A stretch of 40,617 bases of DNA from an uncultured Sulfuricurvum sp. (GCA_903844635.1 CAIMUF010000037.1:1-40617); one strand, 5' to 3'. Shown: positions 19,543 to 26,494, numbered from the stretch's first letter. Made by a program: numbers and translations. The notes: a model not told the origin generated them from the letters alone.

Positions 19543-19565
19543 ACTGGTCACATTTTGTGACCGGT
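19543..19565. promoter_or_regulatory. Operator-like palindrome upstream of the ORF6N gene
   Basis: ACTGGTCACA (19543-19552) and TGTGACCGGT (19556-19565) are inverted arms with a 3-base spacer and one mismatch. The core GTCACA...TGTGAC recurs twice inside the following gene. It could also act as a weak terminator for the upstream gene, but there is no T-tract directly after it. Confidence 0.5.
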
Positions 19566-19602
19566 TTCATTATTAAAAAAAATGTCTAAAAGTGTATCAA
19601 AC

Positions 19603-19626
19603 CATTTTCGTGACATCACGAAAATG
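19603..19626. promoter_or_regulatory. Perfect 24-base palindrome before the ORF6N gene
   Basis: Arms CATTTTCGTGA (19603-19613) and TCACGAAAATG (19616-19626) pair without mismatch around CA. It ends 17 bases before the ATG at 19644, a position suited to an autoregulatory operator or a hairpin masking the ribosome binding site. Confidence 0.55.
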
Positions 19627-19643
19627 CTATAAGAGTCAATGGC

Positions 19644-20075
19644 ATGAACGAAGTCACCGCCTCTATCGATGACAATATCAAAACCAAAATCTACACCATT
19701 CGCGTATTGCAGGTGATGTTGGATAGAGATTTGGCGGAGCTTTATGAGGTAAAGACTAAAAATCCAAATAGAGCAGTAAATAGAAATAGTGACCGATTCC
19801 CACCAAAATTTATGTTTCAGCTGAGTGAAGATGAGTACCAAAATTTGAGGTTCCAATTTGGAACTTCAAGTACAAGTGGCTCTTTGAGGTCACAAATTGT
19901 GACCTCAAGTTTGGTATCACAAAATGTGACACCAAATCAATATGAGGGAAGAAGATATTTACCCTATATGTTCACAGAACAAGGTGTAGCCATGCTTTCG
20001 GAGGTAGTGCGAAGTTCAATAGCTGTATCGATAAATATCCATCTAAGAGAATCAAGTGAACGTATTAATTATTGA
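19644..20075 (+). CDS. ORF6N-domain protein, probably 3'-truncated
   Basis: A 143-residue protein with an ORF6N domain, found on phages, mobile elements and near restriction systems. The N-terminal pattern is IYTIRVLQVMLDRDLAELYEVKTKNPNRAVNRN, then RFPPKFMFQLSEDEYQNLRFQ, and the conserved GRRYLPYMFTEQGVAMLSEVVRSSIAVSINI at residues 100-131. In full-length relatives the last helix continues (for example an IMRAF-type segment) and a second domain often follows; here it turns into HLRESSERINY and stops. The stop TGA is part of the FNR-type box that drives the next gene, so the frame seems to have been cut at the insert edge. Between residues 70 and 95 the DNA holds three consecutive palindromes. 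Confidence 0.75.
   Translation: MNEVTASIDDNIKTKIYTIRVLQVMLDRDLAELYEVKTKNPNRAVNRNSDRFPPKFMFQLSEDEYQNLRFQFGTSSTSGSLRSQIVTSSLVSQNVTPNQYEGRRYLPYMFTEQGVAMLSEVVRSSIAVSINIHLRESSERINY
19848..19935. repeat. Three consecutive palindromes inside the ORF6N gene
   Basis: AGGTTCCAA/TTGGAACTT (19848-19866, one mismatch, one-base centre), GAGGTCACAA/TTGTGACCTC (19886-19906, perfect, one-base centre) and TTGGTATCACA/TGTGACACCAA (19911-19935, one mismatch, 3-base centre). They encode related peptides: RFQFGT, RSQIVT and VSQNVT. The latter two share the GTCACA-type core with the palindrome at 19543. Confidence 0.7.
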
Positions 20076-20113
20076 CTTACATCAATAGTTCTCACCCTAT
20101 ATTCAACTAAAAT
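20072..20113 (+). promoter_or_regulatory. FNR-type class II promoter of the siroheme reductase
   Basis: TTGACTTACATCAA at 20072-20085 is followed 22 bases later by TAAAAT (20108-20113), predicting a start near 20120. The box contains the stop codon of the ORF6N gene and marks the right edge of the accessory insert. Confidence 0.78.
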
Positions 20114-20136
20114 ACGACAAAACAAATCGGGGTTCT

Positions 20137-20166
20137 ATGAACTTTTTGTATAAGAAAACAGTATGA
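20137..20166 (+). CDS. Possible 9-residue leader peptide
   Basis: ATG at 20137 opens MNFLYKKTV and its TGA (20164-20166) overlaps the ATG of the siroheme reductase at 20163. A GGGG run (20129-20132) lies just upstream, while the main gene has no clear ribosome binding site of its own. This fits translational coupling through a leader peptide. No run of regulatory codons is present, so attenuation by amino acid supply is unlikely. Confidence 0.35.
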   Translation: MNFLYKKTV

Positions 20167-21917
20167 GTATTGTTGAAAAAAAATTGAATAAACGGGAACG
20201 CTACAAAGCGAAAATGATTCCGTATGATTATTATCCTCAAATTGAGACTCTTGATTTTAATGCACTCAGCGAAGCCGATATTTTTTATCTTCAAGATTTT
20301 GGTATTTTTAATAACCCTCTGAACGAAGAGGATTTTACCCTTCGTTTGCGTATCACGGCAGGGCGCATCTCGGTTCAACAACTTCACTCCATTGCGCACA
20401 TTGCAAAGTCTCATTCTCTTGACATCATCCTGACCGCACGTGCAGGCATACAACTGCATGGACTTACCAGCGAGAACATATTGAGTGTTTTTCATCAAAT
20501 TAACGCAACAGGCATCACCACCTGGCAAACATTTGGCGATAATGTTCGAAATATCGTGACGGATGTGTATGATGGGCTGGGAGAAACGTGCGAGATTGAG
20601 GTCTATCCCCTTATCGTAGAAATGGAACGGACTATTCTCAAGATTCCTCCTCAAGTTGGAATGTTACCACGGAGAATTTCAACCGGTATTTCTGGAAATC
20701 GCGCGAATGTTACCTCATTTTTTGCCAATGATCTCTATTTTGGGTTGGCACAAAAAGATGGAGTTTTTGGATTTAACGTCTATATGGGCGGCAAAAATAC
20801 TGAGATTGCCCGCTGTGCCAATATATTCTTGCTCACGGATGAAGTCGTAGCTTTTTTTAGTGCTTTTATCGAGGCATTTCACCAACACGGTTTACGAACA
20901 ACACGCTCACAAATACGTCTTTTTTATCTCCTTGAGACGATCGGCATTGAAACGTTTAAAGAATACATTGCACAAGAGTACCAAAAAACATGGCAAACTG
21001 CAGGGACGCTGATACTGGAAAAAAGAAAATTTTCGAAGAGTGAAAAACTTCAAGACGGGAGCTATGCTTTTTGCTATGAGAGTGATTTTGGACGTGTAAC
21101 ACCCGATGAACTTACTCGTATTGCGACTTTTGCCCATATAAACGAAGCAGAAGTACGACTCACTACCCAGCAAAATATTGTCATTTTAGGTTTACTAGAA
21201 AAAACATCCCCTTTTGAAAATCTCCCCAAAAGCGCCACAGTGATTGTGTGTGCAGGGAGCAGTTATTGCCCATTTTCGTTTTGGGATTTAAAAAATGAAG
21301 CACTTCTATTGCCTCTGGATAGAATTCAAAAACATCGTATCCAAGTGGGTGTTTCAGGCTGTGCCAAAGGATGTGGCAGGCATCAGCACTGCGATATTGG
21401 GCTGATCGGATTGCGTACGAGCAGTTTTGGCGATGTGGATAAAGCCGCACGAATCTATTGTGGAGCACAACACTCAAATGGGATCAGCGTGGGAAGAGAG
21501 CTTTTTACGATGGTTCCCCTCGAACACATCGGTAATGTTATCGAGATGATTATCGATGAGTATGTAGGCAGTGAACAGGAGAGCTTTGAAGACTTTTCTA
21601 CCCGCGTCCTCAACCATTATTCGGAGGATTTTTGTGCGTTATGGTTTTTGGCGAAACTTGAAACAGGGTCAAAAATGACGTTGCACAGTTTGGATAATAC
21701 CCATTTTTATAAAATTTCTTTTTGTCGTTTTGACGCAGAAAAAGAGTTGTTGGAAGAGTCTTTTTTCGGCGAATCCTTTTTATCTCTGATTGACAATAAT
21801 TTTGAAAATGCCATACGCTCTTTGAGTAAAAAACTTTGGACTATTGGTCAAGCCGATCAAAACCTTTCTCCCCAAATCAAGAAATTAATGACCAGCAAGA
21901 AATATTGGGAGCACTAA
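20163..21917 (+). CDS. Siroheme nitrite/sulfite reductase
   Basis: A 584-residue cytoplasmic siroheme-[4Fe-4S] reductase. It has the usual repeated halves: a ferredoxin-like half domain (about 55-120, ending AGIQLHG) and catalytic segments with the cluster/siroheme cysteines C363-x5-C369 (CAGSSYC) and C400-x3-C404 (SGCAKGCGRH). All four are present. About 120 residues after the catalytic core (from about 460) form an extension I do not recognise. The electron donor is probably ferredoxin, as there is no flavin domain. Nitrite-to-ammonia reduction is favoured by the FNR-type promoter and the nitrate/nitrite genes around it, but sulfite reduction cannot be excluded, especially with a rhodanese gene next door. 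Confidence 0.82.
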   Translation: MSIVEKKLNKRERYKAKMIPYDYYPQIETLDFNALSEADIFYLQDFGIFNNPLNEEDFTLRLRITAGRISVQQLHSIAHIAKSHSLDIILTARAGIQLHGLTSENILSVFHQINATGITTWQTFGDNVRNIVTDVYDGLGETCEIEVYPLIVEMERTILKIPPQVGMLPRRISTGISGNRANVTSFFANDLYFGLAQKDGVFGFNVYMGGKNTEIARCANIFLLTDEVVAFFSAFIEAFHQHGLRTTRSQIRLFYLLETIGIETFKEYIAQEYQKTWQTAGTLILEKRKFSKSEKLQDGSYAFCYESDFGRVTPDELTRIATFAHINEAEVRLTTQQNIVILGLLEKTSPFENLPKSATVIVCAGSSYCPFSFWDLKNEALLLPLDRIQKHRIQVGVSGCAKGCGRHQHCDIGLIGLRTSSFGDVDKAARIYCGAQHSNGISVGRELFTMVPLEHIGNVIEMIIDEYVGSEQESFEDFSTRVLNHYSEDFCALWFLAKLETGSKMTLHSLDNTHFYKISFCRFDAEKELLEESFFGESFLSLIDNNFENAIRSLSKKLWTIGQADQNLSPQIKKLMTSKKYWEH

Positions 21918-21920
21918 ACT

Positions 21921-21962
21921 TTGATCTATATCAAATACTATCTCTTAGGCATTTGCTATTAT
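21921..21962 (+). promoter_or_regulatory. FNR-type class II promoter of the rhodanese gene
   Basis: TTGATCTATATCAA (21921-21934) lies 4 bases after the reductase stop codon, and TATTAT (21957-21962) follows after 22 bases. The predicted start is near 21969, about 21 bases before the rhodanese ATG. Confidence 0.8.
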
Positions 21963-21989
21963 GTTTGAATCTTTCTATTAGGAGTCAAA

Positions 21990-22415
21990 ATGAAAAATGG
22001 ATTTGCTTTACTGCTCTCATTAATTGTTGTAACAGGATCATTGTTGGCAAATGAGCCAACGTTATCAGAGGAAACAAAAGCATTACTCAAGGAAGCAAAG
22101 TCGCAAGTTGAACCTATAGCTCCTCAAATGCTGAAATCACTGATGAGTGAAGAAAAAATCATACTTATTGACGTAAGAGATCCAGATGAGTGGGAAAAAA
22201 ACACCATTCAATACGATCGCCAAGTTAAACTATCAAGAGGATTTCTTGAAATTAAATATCCAAAATTACTTCTTGAAAAATATACAAAAGATGATACATT
22301 CATACTCTATTGTGCCATGGAACCTAGATCTATTTTTGCTGCTCAGCGATTACTACAACTTGGATTTAAACATGTTTTATATCTGCAAGGTGGATTGAAA
22401 AACTTTAATCCATAA
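21990..22415 (+). CDS. Periplasmic rhodanese-like protein
   Basis: A 141-residue single-domain rhodanese exported to the periplasm: residues 1-20 are a signal peptide ending in SLLANE. The rhodanese fold begins at about residue 42 with ILIDVRDPDEWEK. The active-site loop is C108-A-M-E-P-R-S, with the conserved Cys and Arg, so sulfur transfer (thiosulfate or polysulfide) is feasible, and the fold ends with VLYLQGGLKNF. TAGGAG lies before the ATG. It has its own FNR-type promoter right after the siroheme reductase, which suggests a link between anaerobic respiration and periplasmic sulfur handling; the actual donor and acceptor are not evident. Confidence 0.87.
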   Translation: MKNGFALLLSLIVVTGSLLANEPTLSEETKALLKEAKSQVEPIAPQMLKSLMSEEKIILIDVRDPDEWEKNTIQYDRQVKLSRGFLEIKYPKLLLEKYTKDDTFILYCAMEPRSIFAAQRLLQLGFKHVLYLQGGLKNFNP

Positions 22416-22458
22416 ACTCTAATCTCAAAATAGTCACTAAACATCAATAAGGAGTCCT

Positions 22459-23208
22459 GTGTCATCCATTAAAATACTTATCATTGAAGATGATGATGTT
22501 ACAGCTCTTAACTTAACACTGTCGTTGGAGGCATTCGGATATGAGGTGGTCTCCGTCGCTAATGATAAGCAAAGTGCTCAAAAAAAACTCAAAATTTACT
22601 ATCCTGACATCGTACTCATCGACATAGAGTTAAAAGGGCAGAAGGAAGGAATAGAAATAGCGCAATTTATTCGTACTAAAATGCCGCGCCCCTTTATCTA
22701 TCTCACCGCTCATTCTGGAAGCAATACACTTATAAACGCCAAGCAGACAGAGCCTTACGGCTATATAGTCAAACCTTTTGAACCACTCAATCTTCACACA
22801 ACCATTCAAATGGCACTGTATCGTTTCGAAGAAGAGCAAAAAAGATTCATCAATATCGATGAGCTAAAGAACAACAAAGAGGATCTCGAAAAACTACTTT
22901 ATGTCAAAAAAAGCTCTGATAAACCTATTGTCGAATTTGGAAAACATTATCGACATGACATTTCACTGGGAGAAACTTTTTATAAAAATCAAAAAATTTA
23001 TTTGAGTAAAACAGAGAATGCTTTTATCCGATTACTGGCTGTTAATTTTGGACGTACAGTCGATTTTGAACTCGCGATGTCGTATATTTGGGGAGAAGAA
23101 TATGTGAGTGTCAATAGTGTGCGAACTCTAGTCTGGCGTTTACGTAAAAAGCTTTCCGAAGATGTCATCAAAAATGCTTCAGGAATCGGATACTATCTGG
23201 AGGGATAA
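22459..23208 (+). CDS. OmpR-type response regulator
   Basis: A 249-residue two-component response regulator starting with GTG, with a strong AAGGAG at 22449-22454. The receiver domain (about 4-118) has the acidic pair EDDD, the phosphoacceptor in VLIDIEL (about residue 55), a Thr in YLTAHSG and the Lys in VKPFEP. The linker (120-165) is charged. The C-terminal winged helix (about 170-248), ending VNSVRTLVWRLRKKLSEDVIKNASGIGYYL, is the OmpR/PhoB DNA-binding type. No histidine kinase gene lies in the window, so its signal is unknown. It is convergent with the HPP gene, with 7 bases between the stops. Confidence 0.9.
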   Translation: MSSIKILIIEDDDVTALNLTLSLEAFGYEVVSVANDKQSAQKKLKIYYPDIVLIDIELKGQKEGIEIAQFIRTKMPRPFIYLTAHSGSNTLINAKQTEPYGYIVKPFEPLNLHTTIQMALYRFEEEQKRFINIDELKNNKEDLEKLLYVKKSSDKPIVEFGKHYRHDISLGETFYKNQKIYLSKTENAFIRLLAVNFGRTVDFELAMSYIWGEEYVSVNSVRTLVWRLRKKLSEDVIKNASGIGYYLEG

Positions 23209-23215
23209 GGAACGT

Positions 23216-23695
23216 TCATAAAAGTATTTTTTTAATTTTATCAATGCTTATAGCAATAATAATAAGAGCAATCAACCCAACAAAAAGAGGCTCAAGCAAA
23301 TAAAAGGTCAGATGTCCTTGTGTCACAATTAAAAAGTTTGCTCCGGCAGGAGGATGAATCGTTTTCGTTAAATGCATCAGCATAATTGTAATTCCTAACC
23401 CTGTCCCAATCCAAAGCCATCCACCATCAGTATAAACAAGGACAATTGCGCCAATCAATGTTGCAATAAGATAACCGCCAAAAATATTCCATGGTTTTGA
23501 AAAGAGGCTGTTAGGTGCACTAAAAAGAAGAACCGCTGTCGCCCCAAATGGAGCAATGATCATCATAGTATCCGCTTTTTGTGCAATCAAACCAATGAGA
23601 GAAAGTCCGATAAAAGCCCCTACCCCGGCAATAATACTCTCTATAAGATTTGAAAATTTTTCTTTGGCTATTTTATGTATTTCTTGTTTTTTCAT
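23216..23695 (-). CDS. HPP family membrane protein, possible nitrite transporter
   Basis: A 159-residue membrane protein with four or five hydrophobic helices and the signature TIHPPAGANFLI (about residues 111-122) of the HPP family. Cyanobacterial and chloroplast HPP proteins have been shown to move nitrite, so nitrite uptake or efflux is an attractive guess here beside nitrate/nitrite reduction genes. Its start overlaps the moaA stop (ATGA), so the two are one transcript under the moaA FNR-type promoter. The substrate is not shown by the sequence itself. Confidence 0.8.
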   Translation of the reverse strand: MKKQEIHKIAKEKFSNLIESIIAGVGAFIGLSLIGLIAQKADTMMIIAPFGATAVLLFSAPNSLFSKPWNIFGGYLIATLIGAIVLVYTDGGWLWIGTGLGITIMLMHLTKTIHPPAGANFLIVTQGHLTFYLLEPLFVGLIALIIIAISIDKIKKILL

Positions 23696-24657
23696 CCTCC
23701 AGTTCGATAAAACGCACGCGAGGAAATTTCCACGTTTTCGATTCCCCAGAGATTTTTTTCGGGCTTGTTATCGACCACTTCGGCTAACATTTTATAGGCC
23801 TCTTGAGTATCGCCGTTACGGATTGCTTCTTTGATGTTTTTTGCCCCCTCGAAATACAAACACCCGATCAAATCCCCCTCTGCACTCAGACGAAGACGGT
23901 CGCAAGTTGCGCAAAAATCGTGACGATGCGGCTCAATCGTTCCGAAACGGTATCCCTTGGACGTTTCATATAAATTTGCGGGACCGCTTTTTTCGTTTAC
24001 AATACGAGAGAATGAGTGAGTTTTAGAAAGTTCTGAGAGTATTTCAAAGCTTGCAAGCCCTTTTATCCCATCGGAGGCATGAATGTTCTCCATGTATTCG
24101 ATGTAGCGTATTTGCGCACCGATATTTTGAGCATATTCGAATAAAGACCCTATTTCGTGATCGTTGATTCCGCGTAAAATAACGCTGTTGATTTTGACGG
24201 ATAATCCTGCATTTATTGCGGCATCTATCCCTTTTAGTACCGATTCAAGAACATCTTTTTGGGCGATATAATGAAGTGTCTCTTTTTCCAGTGAGTCAAG
24301 CGAAATATTGACCCGTTTTAAGCCTGCCCTTTTAAGCTTTTCTGCCATTGCAGGAAGTAAAAAACCATTGGTCGTAAGCCCGATATCGACTTCAGGTGCA
24401 TAGGTGTGAATCATGGCAATCAACTCATCGAGATTTTCTCGTGTGGTAGGCTCTCCACCTGTAATACGAATTTTACGAATACCGCTGTCAATACTGATTT
24501 TGATAAAAGCAAAAAGCTCTTCGTAACTAAGAAGATTTTCTTTTGGCACCCAGCTAAAGGGCTTTTCGGCCATGCAGTAACGACACCTGAAATTGCATCG
24601 TTCGGTGACGGATACACGTAAATAGTTTACTTCACGATTAAAACTGTCTATCAACAT
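23692..24657 (-). CDS. moaA: GTP 3',8-cyclase, molybdenum cofactor biosynthesis
   Basis: Radical SAM enzyme that converts GTP to the pterin intermediate in the first step of molybdopterin synthesis. The N-terminal cluster motif is CNFRCRYC, then IRITGGEPTTRENL for SAM binding, the C-terminal second-cluster cysteines CATCDRLRLSAEGDLIGC and the final GG (FYRTGG) typical of MoaA. From the chosen start it has 321 residues. I prefer the ATG at 24657 because AAGG (24666-24669) is well placed and because the in-frame ATG at 24675 is only about 7 bases from the predicted transcription start. It supports NapA, which needs the cofactor, and shares its FNR-type site with the divergent regulator gene. 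Confidence 0.93.
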   Translation of the reverse strand: MLIDSFNREVNYLRVSVTERCNFRCRYCMAEKPFSWVPKENLLSYEELFAFIKISIDSGIRKIRITGGEPTTRENLDELIAMIHTYAPEVDIGLTTNGFLLPAMAEKLKRAGLKRVNISLDSLEKETLHYIAQKDVLESVLKGIDAAINAGLSVKINSVILRGINDHEIGSLFEYAQNIGAQIRYIEYMENIHASDGIKGLASFEILSELSKTHSFSRIVNEKSGPANLYETSKGYRFGTIEPHRHDFCATCDRLRLSAEGDLIGCLYFEGAKNIKEAIRNGDTQEAYKMLAEVVDNKPEKNLWGIENVEISSRAFYRTGG

Positions 24658-24688
24658 TGGGTCAGCCTTCTTCATTTATACTTGGCTT

Positions 24689-24758
24689 ATGGTAGCCAAT
24701 CCTCAAATGGATGTTCTTGATTTATGTCAATTCGAATGATAGAGGTGTGTGCTATCAT
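24689..24758. promoter_or_regulatory. Shared divergent FNR-type promoter of moaA and crp2
   Basis: One palindrome, TTGATTTATGTCAA (24717-24730), has a -10 hexamer exactly 22 bases away on each side: TACCAT on the reverse strand (24689-24694, for moaA) and TATCAT on the forward strand (24753-24758, for the regulator). Both predicted starts place the site at -41.5. Confidence 0.75.
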
Positions 24759-24793
24759 TTAAAATAGATTATTATGTAAGGAATACTCCATTG

Positions 24794-25441
24794 ATGTTGG
24801 AACAGCTTGATTTTTTTAAAGGATGTGATCCGCAAAAACTATCCCCATTATCCATCAATACAAAAATAAAAAATTATGAAGCATCGGATATCTTAGTCTA
24901 TGAAGATGATGATATAAATCGTGTTTATTTTCTCCTTGAGGGTGAAGTAAAGTTTTATAAAGTGGATCGATTTGATAATGAGGTTTTTTTGTACACCTTA
25001 AAGGATCAAGCATTACTGACCAATATCGGTTCACTTGATTGTGATCGTATCAGTTGTTTTAGTAATGTTGAGTTTCTCTCCCGAAGCCGTGTGATGTCGT
25101 GCGATTTAAAAGCCTTTAATGAGGTTGTCAAAAATGACAATACTCTACTGATTCGACTGGTAAATCTCCTCGCGAATCAAAAACAAATGATCGATTGTAT
25201 GGTAACGATGGGAATGGTGCACGATGTCACCGCGAAAGTTGCTAAAATGCTGCACGGAAATCTTGATCTTTATAACCGTCTGAAAAAACAAGAAATATCT
25301 TATCGTCTTAATATACAGCCCGCTACACTTTCACGCGTATTGGCTAAATTTATCCGTAAAGGAATTATCATCGAAGAAGATCACAAAACACTCATTCTCT
25401 TGCCAGACGAGTTAGCACACTATTTTACGGAGGGGCTATAA
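24794..25441 (+). CDS. Second Crp/Fnr-family regulator, altered recognition helix
   Basis: A 215-residue transcription factor with an N-terminal beta-barrel sensor domain and a C-terminal winged helix. The recognition helix is QPATLSRVLAKF, with A177 where FNR has the DNA-contacting glutamate; S180 and R181 are kept. The barrel region has scattered cysteines (LDCDRISC, MSCDL) but no FNR-type N-terminal cluster. The frame is open from a GTG at 24749, but that lies upstream of the predicted transcription start; the ATG at 24794 with AAGGA at 24778-24782 is the better start. Its stop overlaps the start of the sensor gene by one base, so sensor and regulator are translated together just before the nap operon. 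Confidence 0.85.
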   Translation: MLEQLDFFKGCDPQKLSPLSINTKIKNYEASDILVYEDDDINRVYFLLEGEVKFYKVDRFDNEVFLYTLKDQALLTNIGSLDCDRISCFSNVEFLSRSRVMSCDLKAFNEVVKNDNTLLIRLVNLLANQKQMIDCMVTMGMVHDVTAKVAKMLHGNLDLYNRLKKQEISYRLNIQPATLSRVLAKFIRKGIIIEEDHKTLILLPDELAHYFTEGL

Positions 25442-26340
25442 TGCAATCCATATCTACTAAAATCCGTTGGATCGTTCTCATTCTCTCAATCAATCTAATC
25501 ACCATTATTATGGTCGATATTTGGCTCAATTCATCTCAAAAACTCGATGCCAAAGTGATCAATACCGCCGGAAAGCAGCGAATGCTTTCCCAACGTACCG
25601 TCTTAGAACTTCACCGTTTATTAGTAGATGAAGATGGAGCATACGAGCGGCTACAAAGTGCACGACAAGAATTTGATCGTAACCTTAAACAGCTTAGTGC
25701 AACGACTTCAGGCTATCAAGCATTTAAAAACGACAAAATTGAGACAACCATGAAGGAAGTACATTCTCGCTGGAATCAAATGGGAGAATTGATCGATCAT
25801 TATTTACAAGGGGATCACAACTTGTATGACCTCAAAACCATTTATGATAATGGAGATCAAACACTCAACCTCATGGACAAAGCGGTCAATCAATACGAAG
25901 AATCGATGATGGAACAGCGGATATTAGCACACCGTATCCAAATCACCCTTGCTATTATCTCTTTTGGAATCATCCTTTATATGGCACGTACAACGTTACA
26001 GATACAGCGTAATTTTGAAACCTTTTTAAATCATACACAAGCAATTAGTGGAGCAAAAAATATCGAATGCAAAGGAAATGAACTTGATATTGCCTGTTCC
26101 CATATTGAGCATTTTTTACGTAATGTCGAAGAAGCACTTCAAAGTGCGACTGATGCAGTGGAAAAAAGTGAGGCAGCAACGTCCGGACTTTATGGTGGTA
26201 CACCTGAAGCAAAAAACCTGCTCGAACAAAGTGAAGATGTGATGATTCAAGTGGGTGAAGAGCTCCATCAAACTTCCACTCGTCTTAAAAAACTCAAAAG
26301 CAATCTTGAAAAAGCCAAAGCAATGAAATATCCTTTTTAA
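25441..26340 (+). CDS. NarX/PilJ-type membrane sensor without a transmitter domain
   Basis: A 299-residue protein with one membrane segment at about 10-29, a periplasmic helical domain of about 135 residues and a second membrane segment at about 165-187. Right after the first helix is N41-TAGKQRMLSQR-52, the P-box type motif by which NarX/NarQ-like sensors recognise nitrate or nitrite (PF13675, type IV pili methyl-accepting N-terminal domain). The cytoplasmic 110 residues are charged and coiled-coil-like (LKKLKSNLEKAKAMK), with no histidine kinase, cyclase or chemotaxis signalling motif. It is therefore a nitrate-sensor module with an unknown output. Coupling to the Crp-type gene and placement before nap suggest a nitrate signalling pair, by inference. 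Confidence 0.8.
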   Translation: MQSISTKIRWIVLILSINLITIIMVDIWLNSSQKLDAKVINTAGKQRMLSQRTVLELHRLLVDEDGAYERLQSARQEFDRNLKQLSATTSGYQAFKNDKIETTMKEVHSRWNQMGELIDHYLQGDHNLYDLKTIYDNGDQTLNLMDKAVNQYEESMMEQRILAHRIQITLAIISFGIILYMARTTLQIQRNFETFLNHTQAISGAKNIECKGNELDIACSHIEHFLRNVEEALQSATDAVEKSEAATSGLYGGTPEAKNLLEQSEDVMIQVGEELHQTSTRLKKLKSNLEKAKAMKYPF

Positions 26341-26359
26341 ATTTTCTTTTTGCCATTTC

Positions 26360-26401
26360 TTGACTTAAGTCAAAACCTTTTTTCTTCAATTACTTTATAA
26401 T
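26360..26401 (+). promoter_or_regulatory. FNR-type class II promoter of the nap operon
   Basis: TTGACTTAAGTCAA (26360-26373) is followed 22 bases later by a perfect TATAAT (26396-26401). The predicted start near 26408 leaves a leader of about 85 bases before the preferred napA start. Confidence 0.83.
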
Positions 26402-26447
26402 ATTTGAAGTGCATGAGTTATTTCATAGCATCAGGAAAACTTAAGGA

Positions 26448-26469
26448 GTTCGTCCATTATGGAGCGAAC
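26448..26469 (+). other. Possible RNA hairpin in the nap leader
   Basis: GTTCGTCC (26448-26455) can pair with GGAGCGAAC (26461-26469) with one bulged G around ATTAT. It lies between an upstream AAGGAG (26443-26448) and the AAGGGGG (26483-26489) that serves the preferred napA start, so it could hide the upstream start at 26459. Stability not computed. Confidence 0.35.
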
Positions 26470-26494
26470 AAGTGATTCCACTAAGGGGGCTTTT

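Noticed and set aside
19548-19565. Rho-independent terminator for the AlbA_2 gene
   Set aside because: The stem is good but the sequence after it (TTCATTATT) is not a T-run, and its core recurs inside the next gene, so a protein-binding role seems more likely.
24749-24793. Longer second Crp/Fnr protein starting with GTG at 24749
   Set aside because: This codon lies upstream of the predicted transcription start and overlaps the -10 region; the ATG at 24794 has AAGGA in front.
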